From: an uncultured Lachnospiraceae bacterium
GTDB taxonomy: Bacteria; Bacillota; Clostridia; Lachnospirales; Lachnospiraceae
NCBI GenBank assembly: GCA_910586555.1
Contig: CAJUJY010000011.1
Coordinates: 1 to 64,000, forward strand
DNA length: 64,000 bases
Direction of reading: 5' to 3'
Shown here: one piece after another, positions 53,502 through 62,857 of the stretch
Position numbering within the stretch: position 1 is the stretch's first letter
Layout: every line of letters starts with the position of its first letter
Program-made: the position numbers and the translations under genes
The notes under the pieces: model-generated
Databases searched by the model: none
Seen by the model: the letters and a program-made list of their open reading frames with translations, nothing else
What the model was told of the DNA's origin: nothing

Positions 53502-55001
53502 ATGGGTGATATAAACAAATTAACCAGGCAGCTTGTTAATTACGGGCTTAGTAAAGGCCTGGTTGCAAAAGATGATGAGATGTATACAATAAACCGTATA
53601 CTTGGGGTACTTAAACTTGATGAATATACAGAACCGCAGGAAGTCCCAGAAAATAAAGAACTGGAAACAATACTTGCTGGCATGCTTGATTTTGCATATG
53701 AAAATGGTGTTATGGAAGAGAACAGCATAGCATACAGGGATTTAATGGATACAAAAATTATGGGATGCCTTGTGCCGCCTCCAAGTGTTGTTATTAATAA
53801 ATTTAATGAATTATATAAAAAATCACCACAGGAAGCAACAGATTTTTATTATAATTTTAGCTGTGATACAGATTATATACGCAGATACCGTATTGTTAAG
53901 GATATGAAGTGGACAGCAGACACAGAGTATGGGACACTGGACGTTACAATTAATCTTTCAAAGCCTGAAAAAGATCCTAAAGCTATCGCTGCTGCAAGAA
54001 ACGCTAAACAGAGCGCATATCCTAAATGCCAGCTTTGTGTTGAAAATGAAGGATATGAAGGACGGCTTGACCATCCGGCAAGGGAAACACACCGCATTAT
54101 TCCAATTACAATAGATGGGGGCAGATGGGGATTCCAGTATTCACCATATGTATATTATAATGAACACTGTATTGTACTTAATTCAGAGCATACCCCGATG
54201 AAAATTGATGAATCTGCTTTCAGGAAACTTTTTGACTTTATAAAGCTGTTTCCACATTACTTTATTGGTTCTAATGCAGATCTTCCGATAGTAGGTGGTT
54301 CAATTCTTACACATGAACATTTCCAGGGAGGCCATTATGAATTTGCAATGGAAAGGGCAAAGATACGCCAGGAAATTACTATTAAAGGATATGAAGATGT
54401 TAAAGCAGGAATAGTAAACTGGCCAATGTCTGTAATAAGAATAAACCATAGTGACAGCGAAAGGCTTGTAAAACTTGCTGCGCATATCCTTGATACATGG
54501 CGTGCATATACAGATGAAGATGTGTTTATATTTGCAGAAACAGATGGTGAACCACACAATACAATTACACCTATAGCACGTATGCGTGGCGGCCAGTATG
54601 AACTTGATCTTGTACTGCGTAATAATATTACGACAGAAGAACAGCCATTAGGTGTTTACCATCCACATAAAGAGCTTCACCATATTAAAAAAGAAAATAT
54701 CGGGCTTATAGAAGTTATGGGACTTGCAGTACTTCCGGCACGCCTTAAAAATGAAATGAAAAAGCTTGGTGAATATATTGCAGGGGGCAAAGATATAAGG
54801 TCTGATGCAGAACTTGAAAAACATGCAGACTGGGTAGAAGAATTTAAACCTGGTTATGATAAAATTGATGAAAATAATGTAGAAGAAATACTTAAAAAAG
54901 AAATAGGGATAGTATTTAAAAAAGTGCTTGAACATGCAGGTGTGTTTAAAAATGATGATAAAGGGACAAAAGCGTTTCTAAAATTTATAGAAACATTATA
55001 A
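53502..55001 (+). CDS. galT: UDP-glucose--hexose-1-phosphate uridylyltransferase, class 2
   Basis: GalT swaps UDP between glucose 1-phosphate and galactose 1-phosphate in the Leloir pathway. The 499-residue protein is the long Firmicutes class. It has KCQLCVENEGYEGRLDHPAR, ILTHEHFQGGHYEFAMERA near residue 270, PHNTITPIARMR and VYHPHKELHHIKKENIGLIEVMGLAVLP. The histidine-rich blocks are the catalytic region. The ATG at 53502 has GGAGGA upstream; an earlier ATG at 53487 precedes that site and is rejected. No galK or galE is adjacent. It lies directly after a repeat copy. Confidence 0.94.
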   Translation: MGDINKLTRQLVNYGLSKGLVAKDDEMYTINRILGVLKLDEYTEPQEVPENKELETILAGMLDFAYENGVMEENSIAYRDLMDTKIMGCLVPPPSVVINKFNELYKKSPQEATDFYYNFSCDTDYIRRYRIVKDMKWTADTEYGTLDVTINLSKPEKDPKAIAAARNAKQSAYPKCQLCVENEGYEGRLDHPARETHRIIPITIDGGRWGFQYSPYVYYNEHCIVLNSEHTPMKIDESAFRKLFDFIKLFPHYFIGSNADLPIVGGSILTHEHFQGGHYEFAMERAKIRQEITIKGYEDVKAGIVNWPMSVIRINHSDSERLVKLAAHILDTWRAYTDEDVFIFAETDGEPHNTITPIARMRGGQYELDLVLRNNITTEEQPLGVYHPHKELHHIKKENIGLIEVMGLAVLPARLKNEMKKLGEYIAGGKDIRSDAELEKHADWVEEFKPGYDKIDENNVEEILKKEIGIVFKKVLEHAGVFKNDDKGTKAFLKFIETL

Positions 55002-55043
55002 ATCCAAAGTATATTACAATTAAAGATATTAGCAACATTAAAG

Positions 55044-55071
55044 GCTGCCAGCAGGGATTTTTGCTGGCAGC
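55044..55071. terminator. hairpin after galT
   Basis: GCTGCCAGCA (55044-55053) pairs perfectly with TGCTGGCAGC (55062-55071) around an 8-base loop containing TTTT. There is no T run after the stem, so it may be an mRNA-end or stabilising hairpin rather than a strong terminator. Confidence 0.55.
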
Positions 55072-55242
55072 ATAATATTGTGTGGAATAAACTTCTGGGC
55101 AGATGGGCATTTAATACCAACTTTAGAATAACAGGGTTATACTTGTAAAAATATTATAAGTAATGGAGTTTTAGGACTTGACAGGATATATGTTTATAAG
55201 CTGGTTTTAACATAATATTAAAAGAAAGGGGTGCAGTTGTAT

Positions 55243-56163
55243 ATGAAGATATCAATTATAGTTCCCTGTTATAATGAACAAGAAGCACTTCCAATATTTT
55301 ATAATGAAATTATGGCAGTTCTTTCAAATATAGATTGCAGTTATGAAATAGTTTTTATTAATGATGGGTCTTGTGATAAGACACTTGAAGTTATGCAGGA
55401 ATTATCACAGAATAATAATAATATCTTTTATATTTCTTTTTCAAGGAATTTTGGAAAAGAAGCAGCAATGTATGCTGGTTTTTGCAATACAGACGGGGAT
55501 TATGTGGCTGTAATGGATGCAGATATGCAGGATCCGCCTTCGCTTCTGCCACAAATGTTAGATATTTTAATTCCAGGGGATTATGATAGTGTGGCAGCAA
55601 GACGGGAAGACAGAAAAGGTGAACCTCCTGTAAGGTCGTGGTTTGCATGTAAATTCTATAAAGTTATTAATAAAATTTCAGATGCAGATATTGTTGATGG
55701 TGCCAGGGATTTCCGTCTGATGAAAAGGGATATGGCAGATGCAATAGTGCAGATGGGGGAATATAACAGGTTTTCAAAAGGGATTTTTGGCTGGATTGGT
55801 TTTAATACATACTGGCTTCCTTATAATAATGTAGACAGGGTTGCTGGTAAAACAAAATGGAGCTTTTGGAAATTATTTAAGTATGCAATAGACGGAATAA
55901 TTAATTTTTCACAAGCACTGCTTAGCATTGCTTCATGGTTTGGTACTGGAATGACCTTTGTATCATTTATTATGCTGCTTGTAATTATAATACGTAAAAT
56001 CCTGTTAGACGACCCAGTTGCAGGCTGGACATCTACAATATGTGTTATTATCTTTATAGGCGGAATCCAGTTATTTTTTATGGGGGTAATGGGGCAGTAT
56101 ATTGCAGTATATTGCCAAAACTTATATGGAAACAAAAAACAGGCCTCATTATATTATATCTGA
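55243..56163 (+). CDS. family 2 glycosyltransferase, membrane-anchored (GtrB/DPM1-like)
   Basis: A 306-residue enzyme that probably moves a sugar from a nucleotide donor to a polyprenyl phosphate. The GT-A domain has ISIIVPCYNEQEALP at the start, FINDGSCDKT, and the DXD-like DADMQDPP near residue 88. A GARDFRLMKRDM block and RFSKGIFGWIGF follow. Two C-terminal membrane spans (about 230-255 and 265-290) fit the GtrB/ArnC/DPM1 type. The ATG at 55243 is chosen; the GTG at 55231 abuts AAAGGGG. It is a lone gene with no polymer cluster nearby. Confidence 0.9.
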   Translation: MKISIIVPCYNEQEALPIFYNEIMAVLSNIDCSYEIVFINDGSCDKTLEVMQELSQNNNNIFYISFSRNFGKEAAMYAGFCNTDGDYVAVMDADMQDPPSLLPQMLDILIPGDYDSVAARREDRKGEPPVRSWFACKFYKVINKISDADIVDGARDFRLMKRDMADAIVQMGEYNRFSKGIFGWIGFNTYWLPYNNVDRVAGKTKWSFWKLFKYAIDGIINFSQALLSIASWFGTGMTFVSFIMLLVIIIRKILLDDPVAGWTSTICVIIFIGGIQLFFMGVMGQYIAVYCQNLYGNKKQASLYYI

Positions 56164-56234
56164 AACGAATAAAGAAGAAGTTAATAAAATAAAATAGATG
56201 AAATCCCCCAACAAACGGGAATTAGTATATATTA

Positions 56235-56438
56235 TTACAGGAAAACAAGCATCACAATTCCCCCAATACCTGCTAGCAAGCAGAGAACACCGCCAAGCCG
56301 TGTGCAAAAAAGGTATAAGTTGGACGGGTCACTGCTGGCGTAATTTTTCCAGATTTCTGTAATATCAAAAAAGAGCTTCGGTTTTAGAATCATAACAGCT
56401 CCCACGATTACAAGAATAGTTGACAAAAATATATACAC
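56235..56438 (-). CDS. small two-TM membrane protein (DUF6199-like)
   Basis: A 67-residue protein with spans at about residues 3-20 and 47-66. Between them is a charged loop with KPKLFFDITEIWKNYASSDPSNLY, followed by TRLGGVLCLLAGIGG. The pattern fits small DUF6199-type membrane proteins. The start is GTG at 56438, with CCGGAGGAGTG upstream. It diverges from the inducible PBP gene and lies in a 480-base gap between the glycosyltransferase and that gene. The function is unknown. Confidence 0.7.
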   Translation of the reverse strand: MYIFLSTILVIVGAVMILKPKLFFDITEIWKNYASSDPSNLYLFCTRLGGVLCLLAGIGGIVMLVFL

Positions 56439-56559
56439 TGCTGTTCACTCCTCCGGATTTTATACAATTATACTATCAGTAACTCCGGGTTTGCCGGATT
56501 GGTGTAAGTTCAATATACCATTATAGCAGGCGGATTTCAAGTGGATATAGAAAATAGTC

Positions 56560-56616
56560 TTGACATTTAAATCTTACTGTTGTAAGATTAGCATATCTCA
56601 AAATATTACATTTGTA
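56560..56616 (+). promoter_or_regulatory. promoter with two BlaI/MecI-type operators for the PBP gene
   Basis: TTGACA (56560-56565) and TAAGAT (56583-56588) are spaced by exactly 17 bases. A perfect 8-bp dyad AATCTTAC-TGTT-GTAAGATT (56570-56589) covers the spacer and the -10. A second dyad TACA-TT-TGTA lies at 56607-56616, downstream of the start point. The same TACA-N2-TGTA shape occurs at the blaI promoter (61768-61777). Binding of the BlaI-like repressor here is inferred from these matching dyads. Confidence 0.78.
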
Positions 56617-56666
56617 GGAAATAAGTATTTTTAATCCCAATATTATTGAAAGGATATGCTAAGATT

Positions 56667-59510
56667 ATGAAAAATATTAAAATTCCAAGAACTTTTATAA
56701 TCCAGATAGTTTTTGTTGTTTTGTTTTCTGTTCTGGTCTATTATATGTTTAAACTCCAGATTATAAACGGGCAGGGCTATGCAGAAGAAACAGACAATAG
56801 TTTTACAAAAACAATTAAGACAAAAAGTGCAAGAGGGAATATATATGACTGTAATGGAAAAGTACTTGCATATAATAAACTTATGTATACAGTTATAATG
56901 TCGGATTCTTTAAAATATGCATCAGCCAGGGAAAAACAGTTAAGCCTTAACAGTATTATTTACCATGTTGTAAAAAGGCTTGAAGCAAATAATGAAAAAA
57001 TAAATAATGAACTTAAAATAGAAATTGGAAAGAATAAAAAGTATAAATATACTGCCCAAGGAAAACTGCTAAACAGGTTTAAAGCGGATATATTTGGACT
57101 GGCAGACCCTGCTGGTATGACAGAAGAGCAGCAAAATATTAATGCTGGCAAAATGATGGAATTTCTGTCAGGGAACAGCAAATTTGCCCTTTTTGGAGAG
57201 GGAGGCCGTGGCTATACAAAAGATGAACTTGGGCAATACGGGCTTCCAGCAGAATTTACACAGGAAGAAATATTAACAATTACTGGTATAAGGTATATGT
57301 TATCTTTAAATACATACCGTAAATACGTGCCAGTTGTTATTGCAAAAGATGTATCGGAAAAGACAATGGTTTATATAAAAGAAAATGCTGCGGATTTAAC
57401 AGGGGTTGACATTGCCTGTGAATGGAAACGTGTATATAATGGAGGGAAAGCATTTTCACATATTACCGGATATACAGGGAAAATATCTGCGGAGGAACTT
57501 GGAGAGTATAAAAAACAAGGTAAAGACTATATAGAAGATATGATAGTTGGCAAAACAGGGATAGAGAAATACCTGGATAGTAAATTACAAGGAACTGATG
57601 GTGAAAATGAAATTAAAGTAGATAGTATGGGAAGAAAGACAGGGGAAGAAAAAGTTATAAAAGAAGTAAAATGTGGAAAGGATGTGTATCTTTCTGTTGA
57701 TAAAGATTTGCAGGAAGATGTATATAATATTCTGGAACAGAATCTTGCAGGAATTATATCAAGCAACTTAATAAATGTTAAAAAATTTGACAGGGCAAAT
57801 ATATCTGATGCTTCAGATATAAGAATTACAACATATGATATTTATATTGCTTTAGTAGAAAATAATATAATAGAAACAGAGGATTTGTATAAAGAAAATG
57901 CAGGCAGGTTTGAAAAATATATTGCAAAAATACTTGATAAAAAATTTAAAGATGTAATAAAACGCATAAAAAAGGATTTATCTGGCGGCAAAATTTATTT
58001 AAAAGATTTATCTGGCCAGTTACAGGAATATCAACGCTTTATTGTAGATAAAAGTGGCCTGCTTGATGAAAGTTTAATAGATAAAAGTGATAAAATTTAT
58101 ATAAAATGGAATAGCGGTGGTAAAATTAGTTTAAAGGATTTTTTAAGGCATGTAATACAAAAAAAGTGGATTACAGAAGGTATTACAGATACCAGCCAGC
58201 AGTATGTTACAACAGATGAAGTATATAAAGCGTTAATACAAAATATTGAAGAAACACTAAAAAATAATAAGGAATTTACCAGGATTTTATTTAAATATTT
58301 AATTCTTGAAGATAAAGTTACAGGAACAGATATATGTAAGCTTCTAAACAAGCAGAAGATTCTGCCAGCAGATAGTGATTATAAAAGCCTTCTTACAAAC
58401 CAGATAAGTACATTCCAGTATATAAAGAAAAAAATAGAAAAATTACAGATTACACCAGCGCAGCTTGCATTAGATCCCTGTTCAGCATCAGCAGTTGTAG
58501 TACAGAAAGACAGCGGTAAGGTATTGGCATGTGTATCTTATCCTGGGTATAATAATAATCTTCTTGCAAACCAGATGGATACAGATTATTATAATAAACT
58601 TTTAAATGATAAATCCCTGCCATTATATAACAGGGCATCAATGCAGCTTACAGCACCAGGTTCAACATTTAAGCCTGTAACTATTATTGCAGGTTTAAAT
58701 GAGGGGGTTATTTTGCCAGGAACTAATATACTTTGCGATGGTATATTTGACAGGTTAAAGCCTGGTTTAAGGTGCTGGAAACACTCAGGGCACGGAAATG
58801 TCCAAAATGCTGCTACAGCAATACAATTTTCATGTAATGATTATTTGTGTGAAATATCATACAGGCTTGGGACAAAAAATGGTACAAAATATAATGATAA
58901 AAAGGCATTATCAAAGCTTGGGAAATATATAAAACTTTTCCAGATGGATAAAAAATCTGGAATTGAAATTTCTGAAGCAGAACCGCATATAACAGATTTA
59001 TACGGGATTCCCTCTGCAATCGGACAGGGTACACATAATTATTCAACTGTACAGATTGCAAGATATATTAATATAATTGCTTCAAAGGGAAAAGCTTATT
59101 CACTTTCCCTTGTAAATGGGGTAACAGGGAAAAATAAAAAACTTAAAAGGAAAAAGCCTGTAATAATTAGCCAGGTAAAATTACCAGATTATATATGGAA
59201 TACTGTCCAGTCTGGAATGGAGCAGTTTGCAAAGAATAATGCAGTTTTAAAAAATATGGAAATAAATATTGCAGGTAAAACAGGTACTGCACAAGAGGTA
59301 CAAAACAGGCCTGACCATTCATTATTTACTGGTTATGCACCAGCAGAAGCACCAGAAATAACAATAGCTGTAAGAATTGCAAATGGATATAGTTCATCAA
59401 ATGCTACAGCTATTGGAAAGGATATATTTAACTATTATTTTAAGCCAGGCACTAGAAAGAAAATAATTACAGGAAAAGCTTCACACGCATATAATACAAG
59501 TACAGATTAG
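56667..59510 (+). CDS. class B penicillin-binding protein with large insertion
   Basis: A 947-residue peptidoglycan transpeptidase. One N-terminal membrane span (about residues 12-30) is followed by the class B dimer/pedestal region with SARGNIYDCNGKVLAYN. The transpeptidase motifs are STFK with Ser666 and Lys669, SCN at 722-724, and KTGT from Lys871. About 230 extra, highly charged residues (about 365-595) are inserted just before the catalytic domain, making the protein much longer than typical PBP2 (about 600-700). The ATG at 56667 lies 12 bases after AAAGGA. Promoter operators and the convergent BlaR1/BlaI genes indicate beta-lactam-inducible expression. Reduced beta-lactam affinity is possible but not visible. 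Confidence 0.9.
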   Translation: MKNIKIPRTFIIQIVFVVLFSVLVYYMFKLQIINGQGYAEETDNSFTKTIKTKSARGNIYDCNGKVLAYNKLMYTVIMSDSLKYASAREKQLSLNSIIYHVVKRLEANNEKINNELKIEIGKNKKYKYTAQGKLLNRFKADIFGLADPAGMTEEQQNINAGKMMEFLSGNSKFALFGEGGRGYTKDELGQYGLPAEFTQEEILTITGIRYMLSLNTYRKYVPVVIAKDVSEKTMVYIKENAADLTGVDIACEWKRVYNGGKAFSHITGYTGKISAEELGEYKKQGKDYIEDMIVGKTGIEKYLDSKLQGTDGENEIKVDSMGRKTGEEKVIKEVKCGKDVYLSVDKDLQEDVYNILEQNLAGIISSNLINVKKFDRANISDASDIRITTYDIYIALVENNIIETEDLYKENAGRFEKYIAKILDKKFKDVIKRIKKDLSGGKIYLKDLSGQLQEYQRFIVDKSGLLDESLIDKSDKIYIKWNSGGKISLKDFLRHVIQKKWITEGITDTSQQYVTTDEVYKALIQNIEETLKNNKEFTRILFKYLILEDKVTGTDICKLLNKQKILPADSDYKSLLTNQISTFQYIKKKIEKLQITPAQLALDPCSASAVVVQKDSGKVLACVSYPGYNNNLLANQMDTDYYNKLLNDKSLPLYNRASMQLTAPGSTFKPVTIIAGLNEGVILPGTNILCDGIFDRLKPGLRCWKHSGHGNVQNAATAIQFSCNDYLCEISYRLGTKNGTKYNDKKALSKLGKYIKLFQMDKKSGIEISEAEPHITDLYGIPSAIGQGTHNYSTVQIARYINIIASKGKAYSLSLVNGVTGKNKKLKRKKPVIISQVKLPDYIWNTVQSGMEQFAKNNAVLKNMEINIAGKTGTAQEVQNRPDHSLFTGYAPAEAPEITIAVRIANGYSSSNATAIGKDIFNYYFKPGTRKKIITGKASHAYNTSTD

Positions 59511-59530
59511 TATAAAACTTATAAATAAAT

Positions 59531-59563
59531 CCCTGCCATAAATCCATTGGAAGTATGGCAGGG
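59531..59563. terminator. shared hairpin between PBP and BlaR1-like genes
   Basis: CCCTGCCATA (59531-59540) pairs perfectly with TATGGCAGGG (59554-59563) around a 13-base loop. It lies between convergent stops, 20 bases after the PBP stop. T runs are weak on the plus strand (CCAATTATT) and AT-rich on the minus strand. Confidence 0.65.
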
Positions 59564-59570
59564 CCAATTA

Positions 59571-61364
59571 TTACCTGTTCCAGATTTTTAAATCTGATAA
59601 TATAGAAAATGTGAGTTCTGTTGCAACAGGGCCTGTTATATCATGTTCACCCTGTATATTTGTTGCGAAAAAATAAGTATTGCCAGGTTTCTCAATAAAA
59701 CCAGTGAACCAGCCAGAAATATTTTGCTGTTTTGATTCTTCTGTACCAGTTTTTCCATAAAAAGAACCTTCCGTGCCTGAATACAGATGTATTGCATTTT
59801 TTACAGTTTCAATATTTTCTTCTGAAAAGTTAAATTCGTTATTGTATAATTTCCTTAACATTATAACCTGTTCAACAGGTGAAATTTTAAGGGAGGAATT
59901 AAGCCAGTATGAAGAAGTATCTCCTGTTACATACTGGTTGCCATATCCTGTTTTTTGTATAAACTTCCTGATAGAAGATAAACCAGCTTTTTTATCAAGT
60001 TCCTGGAAATACCATGTAACAGAATTTTGCATGGCTGTTTTTAAAGTCTGGTCTTTATTCCATGTATTATAATAGTGGTGCCTGCCATCCCATGAAATTT
60101 GTGTCTGTCCTGGATTAATAATTCCTGTTTCAAGGGCATTAAGTGCAGAGTAAATCTTGTAAGTAGATGCAGGAGGTGTGCGCTTTGTGGCATTTTCCAT
60201 ATTGTATATTTTCCATATGCCAGAATTTATATCATACAATACAAAACTGCCATTATACCCATTAAACTGGCTGTCCAGGTTAATATATGAAATATTTCTT
60301 TCACTAAAATTATAATAATCCGTTCCCGAAGCTTTTATTGACAGAACAGGGACAGAGGCTAAAATAATAATTGCAGTTAAAATATATGTGGCAATGCTAT
60401 ATATTTTTTTCCTTAAAGGCAGTGGTTTGTAATTAGCTATATTAATTATTCTCTTCTGGGTCTGTTCCATATTTCCGCTAATTCCAGTAGTAAATGGAAA
60501 AGGTCCCAGGGAAATTTTTTCAGCCAGGTTTATTAATGTATGTCCATAATGAATATATTCATCTTTATCTAACATTTGTAAAACAGAAGTATCACATGCA
60601 ATTTCCCTGTCCGTCCTTATTTCCTTTAGTACAAACCAGACAAGCGGGTTAAACCAGTATATTATACATATAACATTTATAATAAAATTCATTAATGCAT
60701 CTTTATGCCTGTAGTGCTGTAATTCATGTAACAGCATAAAGCGCATGTCCTTGGCATTATATTCTGATATTAAATGTATTGGCAGGTAAATCTGTGGATT
60801 TATAAAGCCAGACAGTACAGGCGATTTTAAAAAAGCTGTGCTAAATACAGGGATTTTTCTCTTAATTCCCATTTCATTTAAACACATCTGGTATAAGTTA
60901 TATACTTTTTTATTCTGTAAAGGCATGGCGGACTGTTTTAGTTTGCAAAGGTGTATGGCTGCCCTTGCAAAAAGAAGAAGCATTACAAATATGCCAGCAA
61001 ACCATATACATGACAGTACAGCATTTAAAACAGGTATAATATTATTTGCTTCTGACATGTTAAAATCATTTATCCAGCCAGGGCTGCCAGAAAGAAGCAT
61101 ATCTTTGGCTGTCTGTGCATTTTTACCTGTACTATGGTTAAACTGGTTTTTAATATTGTTAAATTTTTCAAGAAAATATAAAAAACTATCTGTTTTTAAT
61201 TTAAGAAAAGGTGCAGCAAACAATATTGTTAATATAAACCATAAATTATACTTTAACCTGGCAGGCCATTTTTTATAGAATATACGCCTGGCAAACAGTA
61301 TAATACAAATAATAATAGAAATAAAAATATTGCAGATAAAAAAGTGTATAGTAAAACCTGCCAT
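59571..61364 (-). CDS. BlaR1/MecR1-type beta-lactam sensor-transducer (M56 peptidase)
   Basis: A 597-residue membrane sensor. Four spans lie in the N-terminal half. A gluzincin zinc site, HELQH at residues 213-217, sits in the cytoplasmic M56 peptidase loop. The C-terminal outside domain is a class D-like penicillin-binding sensor, with STYK (acylated Ser), SVT, and YGKTGTEES as the KTG motif. Beta-lactam acylation should activate the protease, leading to loss of the BlaI repressor. GGGGAG before the ATG overlaps the stop of blaI. Gene order BlaI then BlaR1, on the strand opposite the target PBP, resembles mec/bla modules. Confidence 0.93.
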   Translation of the reverse strand: MAGFTIHFFICNIFISIIICIILFARRIFYKKWPARLKYNLWFILTILFAAPFLKLKTDSFLYFLEKFNNIKNQFNHSTGKNAQTAKDMLLSGSPGWINDFNMSEANNIIPVLNAVLSCIWFAGIFVMLLLFARAAIHLCKLKQSAMPLQNKKVYNLYQMCLNEMGIKRKIPVFSTAFLKSPVLSGFINPQIYLPIHLISEYNAKDMRFMLLHELQHYRHKDALMNFIINVICIIYWFNPLVWFVLKEIRTDREIACDTSVLQMLDKDEYIHYGHTLINLAEKISLGPFPFTTGISGNMEQTQKRIINIANYKPLPLRKKIYSIATYILTAIIILASVPVLSIKASGTDYYNFSERNISYINLDSQFNGYNGSFVLYDINSGIWKIYNMENATKRTPPASTYKIYSALNALETGIINPGQTQISWDGRHHYYNTWNKDQTLKTAMQNSVTWYFQELDKKAGLSSIRKFIQKTGYGNQYVTGDTSSYWLNSSLKISPVEQVIMLRKLYNNEFNFSEENIETVKNAIHLYSGTEGSFYGKTGTEESKQQNISGWFTGFIEKPGNTYFFATNIQGEHDITGPVATELTFSILSDLKIWNR

Positions 61365-61365
61365 A

Positions 61366-61746
61366 TTAATTCTCCCCTTTGTTATTAGATAAAAGTGAAC
61401 GCAAGGTATCTATTTCATTTGCTGTCAGCTTGTCATTTTCAATATAGGCAGAAAGCATTTTGGAAATATTGCCATCATAAAAACGGTTTAAGAAGGAACT
61501 GCTTTCCTGGCCTATATATTCATTCTTGCCTACAAGCGGGGTATATACAAAGACACGGCCCTGCTTTTCATAAGAAAGAGCCCCTTTATTTACAAGGCGT
61601 TTTACCAGGGTCTGTATTGTCTTAGGACTCCATGATGTTGTCCTTGTTAAATGTTCTGTTATTTCATTAGTATTAACAGGGGCGTATTTCCATACAATTT
61701 TCATAACTTCAAATTCAGCTTCAGAAATCTGTGGTAAAGCTGCCAT
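61366..61746 (-). CDS. BlaI/MecI-family transcriptional repressor
   Basis: A 126-residue dimeric winged-helix repressor. The DNA-binding domain is residues 1-75: ISEAEFEVMKIVWKYAPVNTNEI, then TSWSPKTIQTLVKRLVNKGALSYEKQGRVFVYTP. The C-terminal helices (FLNRFYDGNISKMLSAYIEN) form the dimer interface that is cleaved or destabilised on induction. The family pattern is complete. GGAGG precedes the ATG. It is co-transcribed with the BlaR1-like gene (1-base gap) and probably autoregulated through the palindrome at 61767-61778. Confidence 0.94.
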   Translation of the reverse strand: MAALPQISEAEFEVMKIVWKYAPVNTNEITEHLTRTTSWSPKTIQTLVKRLVNKGALSYEKQGRVFVYTPLVGKNEYIGQESSSFLNRFYDGNISKMLSAYIENDKLTANEIDTLRSLLSNNKGEN

Positions 61747-61766
61747 AAAAAATACCTCCTAAAGTC

Positions 61767-61814
61767 TTACATATGTAATATATTTATTATAACTTTGGCG
61801 GCCAGGCTTGTCAA
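61767..61814 (-). promoter_or_regulatory. blaI promoter with palindromic operator
   Basis: On the minus strand TTGACA (61814-61809) and TATAAT (61791-61786) are consensus hexamers spaced by exactly 17 bases. The perfect palindrome TTACATATGTAA (61767-61778) covers the transcription start region. It shares the TACA-N2-TGTA shape with the PBP promoter dyads, so one repressor could control both units. Confidence 0.82.
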
Positions 61815-61936
61815 GAAAATTGTTAAAATACCTGTTGACATTAACGGGACGTAATAGTTTATATTAATTACATGCCAGGTAAAAAGCCGGCTTTTATCTG
61901 GCATTATATTAAAAAGGGCAGAGGAGGCAATATAGC

Positions 61937-62791
61937 ATGATGACTGTAAAAGAAGTATCAGGTATTACAGGTATTAGTAAAAGGACACTTCATTATTATG
62001 ATGAGATTGGATTATTAAAGCCAGCAGATAAAAGTGAAGCAGGTTACAGGCTGTATGATAATAAAGCATTAGAAAAATTACAGCAAATATTGTTTTTCCG
62101 TGAGCTTGGTATTCCATTAAAAATAATTAAAACTGTTATAGAAAACCCTGCCCTGGACAGAAACCATATATTGCAGACACAGCGTAAAATGCTAATATCA
62201 GAGAAAGAACGTTTAGAACGTCTGGTAAAAAGCATTGATAAGATTTTGGAAGGAGATAATAATATGGATTTTGAAGTATTTAGTATGGAAGAAACAGAAG
62301 AAATATTTAATTCAATGGTATCTAAAATGGATAAAGAAGAGAAAGACCTGTTTTTAGAAAATTATGGCGGGATTGAAGAGTTTAAAAAGCACTTTATGGA
62401 AAACGCCTCAAGTGCCAAAACCCAGGAAAACTGGAAAAAAATGGTGGAATGGTATGGCAGTAAGGAAAATATGGCAGACCACGCACTTAATCCTTATAGT
62501 AAAGAAGTGGCAGATTCATTCAGAAAACGTATTAGTATAATTATGGGTAAACTAGCAGATAGAAAAAAGGAAGGGTATACTACAAGTTCATTTGAAGTAA
62601 AAGAGTTAATAGGTGAATATGGATTTGTACAAAAACAGTTTTTTGGTATAGAACATGAAAAAGATTTGATGCTTAAAATGGCAGAACTGTACCAGAATAA
62701 TGTGCAGATAAAAAAGGAATGTGATAAAGAATACGGTGATGGGATTGCAGGTTTCTTTGCAGAAGCAATAGAAGAATTTTATAACATGTAA
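61937..62791 (+). CDS. MerR-family regulator with TipAS-like domain
   Basis: A 284-residue activator. Residues 1-70 are the MerR winged helix: VKEVSGITGISKRTLHYYDEIGLLKP and GYRLYD, followed by the dimerising coiled coil to about 110. The C-terminal domain (about 150-284) fits TipAS, the antibiotic-recognition domain of TipA-like proteins, ending DKEYGDGIAGFFAEAIEEFY. Such regulators bind thiopeptide-like or other bulky drugs and activate resistance genes. GAGGAGG precedes the ATG. A consensus promoter with a leader-like region lies nine bases after its stop. Confidence 0.88.
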   Translation: MMTVKEVSGITGISKRTLHYYDEIGLLKPADKSEAGYRLYDNKALEKLQQILFFRELGIPLKIIKTVIENPALDRNHILQTQRKMLISEKERLERLVKSIDKILEGDNNMDFEVFSMEETEEIFNSMVSKMDKEEKDLFLENYGGIEEFKKHFMENASSAKTQENWKKMVEWYGSKENMADHALNPYSKEVADSFRKRISIIMGKLADRKKEGYTTSSFEVKELIGEYGFVQKQFFGIEHEKDLMLKMAELYQNNVQIKKECDKEYGDGIAGFFAEAIEEFYNM

Positions 62792-62799
62792 AGTTTTTA

Positions 62800-62828
62800 T
62801 TGACTTTATGTATATATATATGTATAAT
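62800..62828 (+). promoter_or_regulatory. near-perfect sigma-A promoter
   Basis: TTGACT (62800-62805) and TATAAT (62823-62828) are spaced by exactly 17 bases. The spacer is an alternating TATATATA run. A GGGAGG ribosome binding site follows at 62845-62850. The promoter lies directly after the MerR/TipAS gene and drives a leader-like region rather than an obvious gene. Confidence 0.8.
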
Positions 62829-62857
62829 ACTTCTAATAAATAACGGGAGGATTATGT

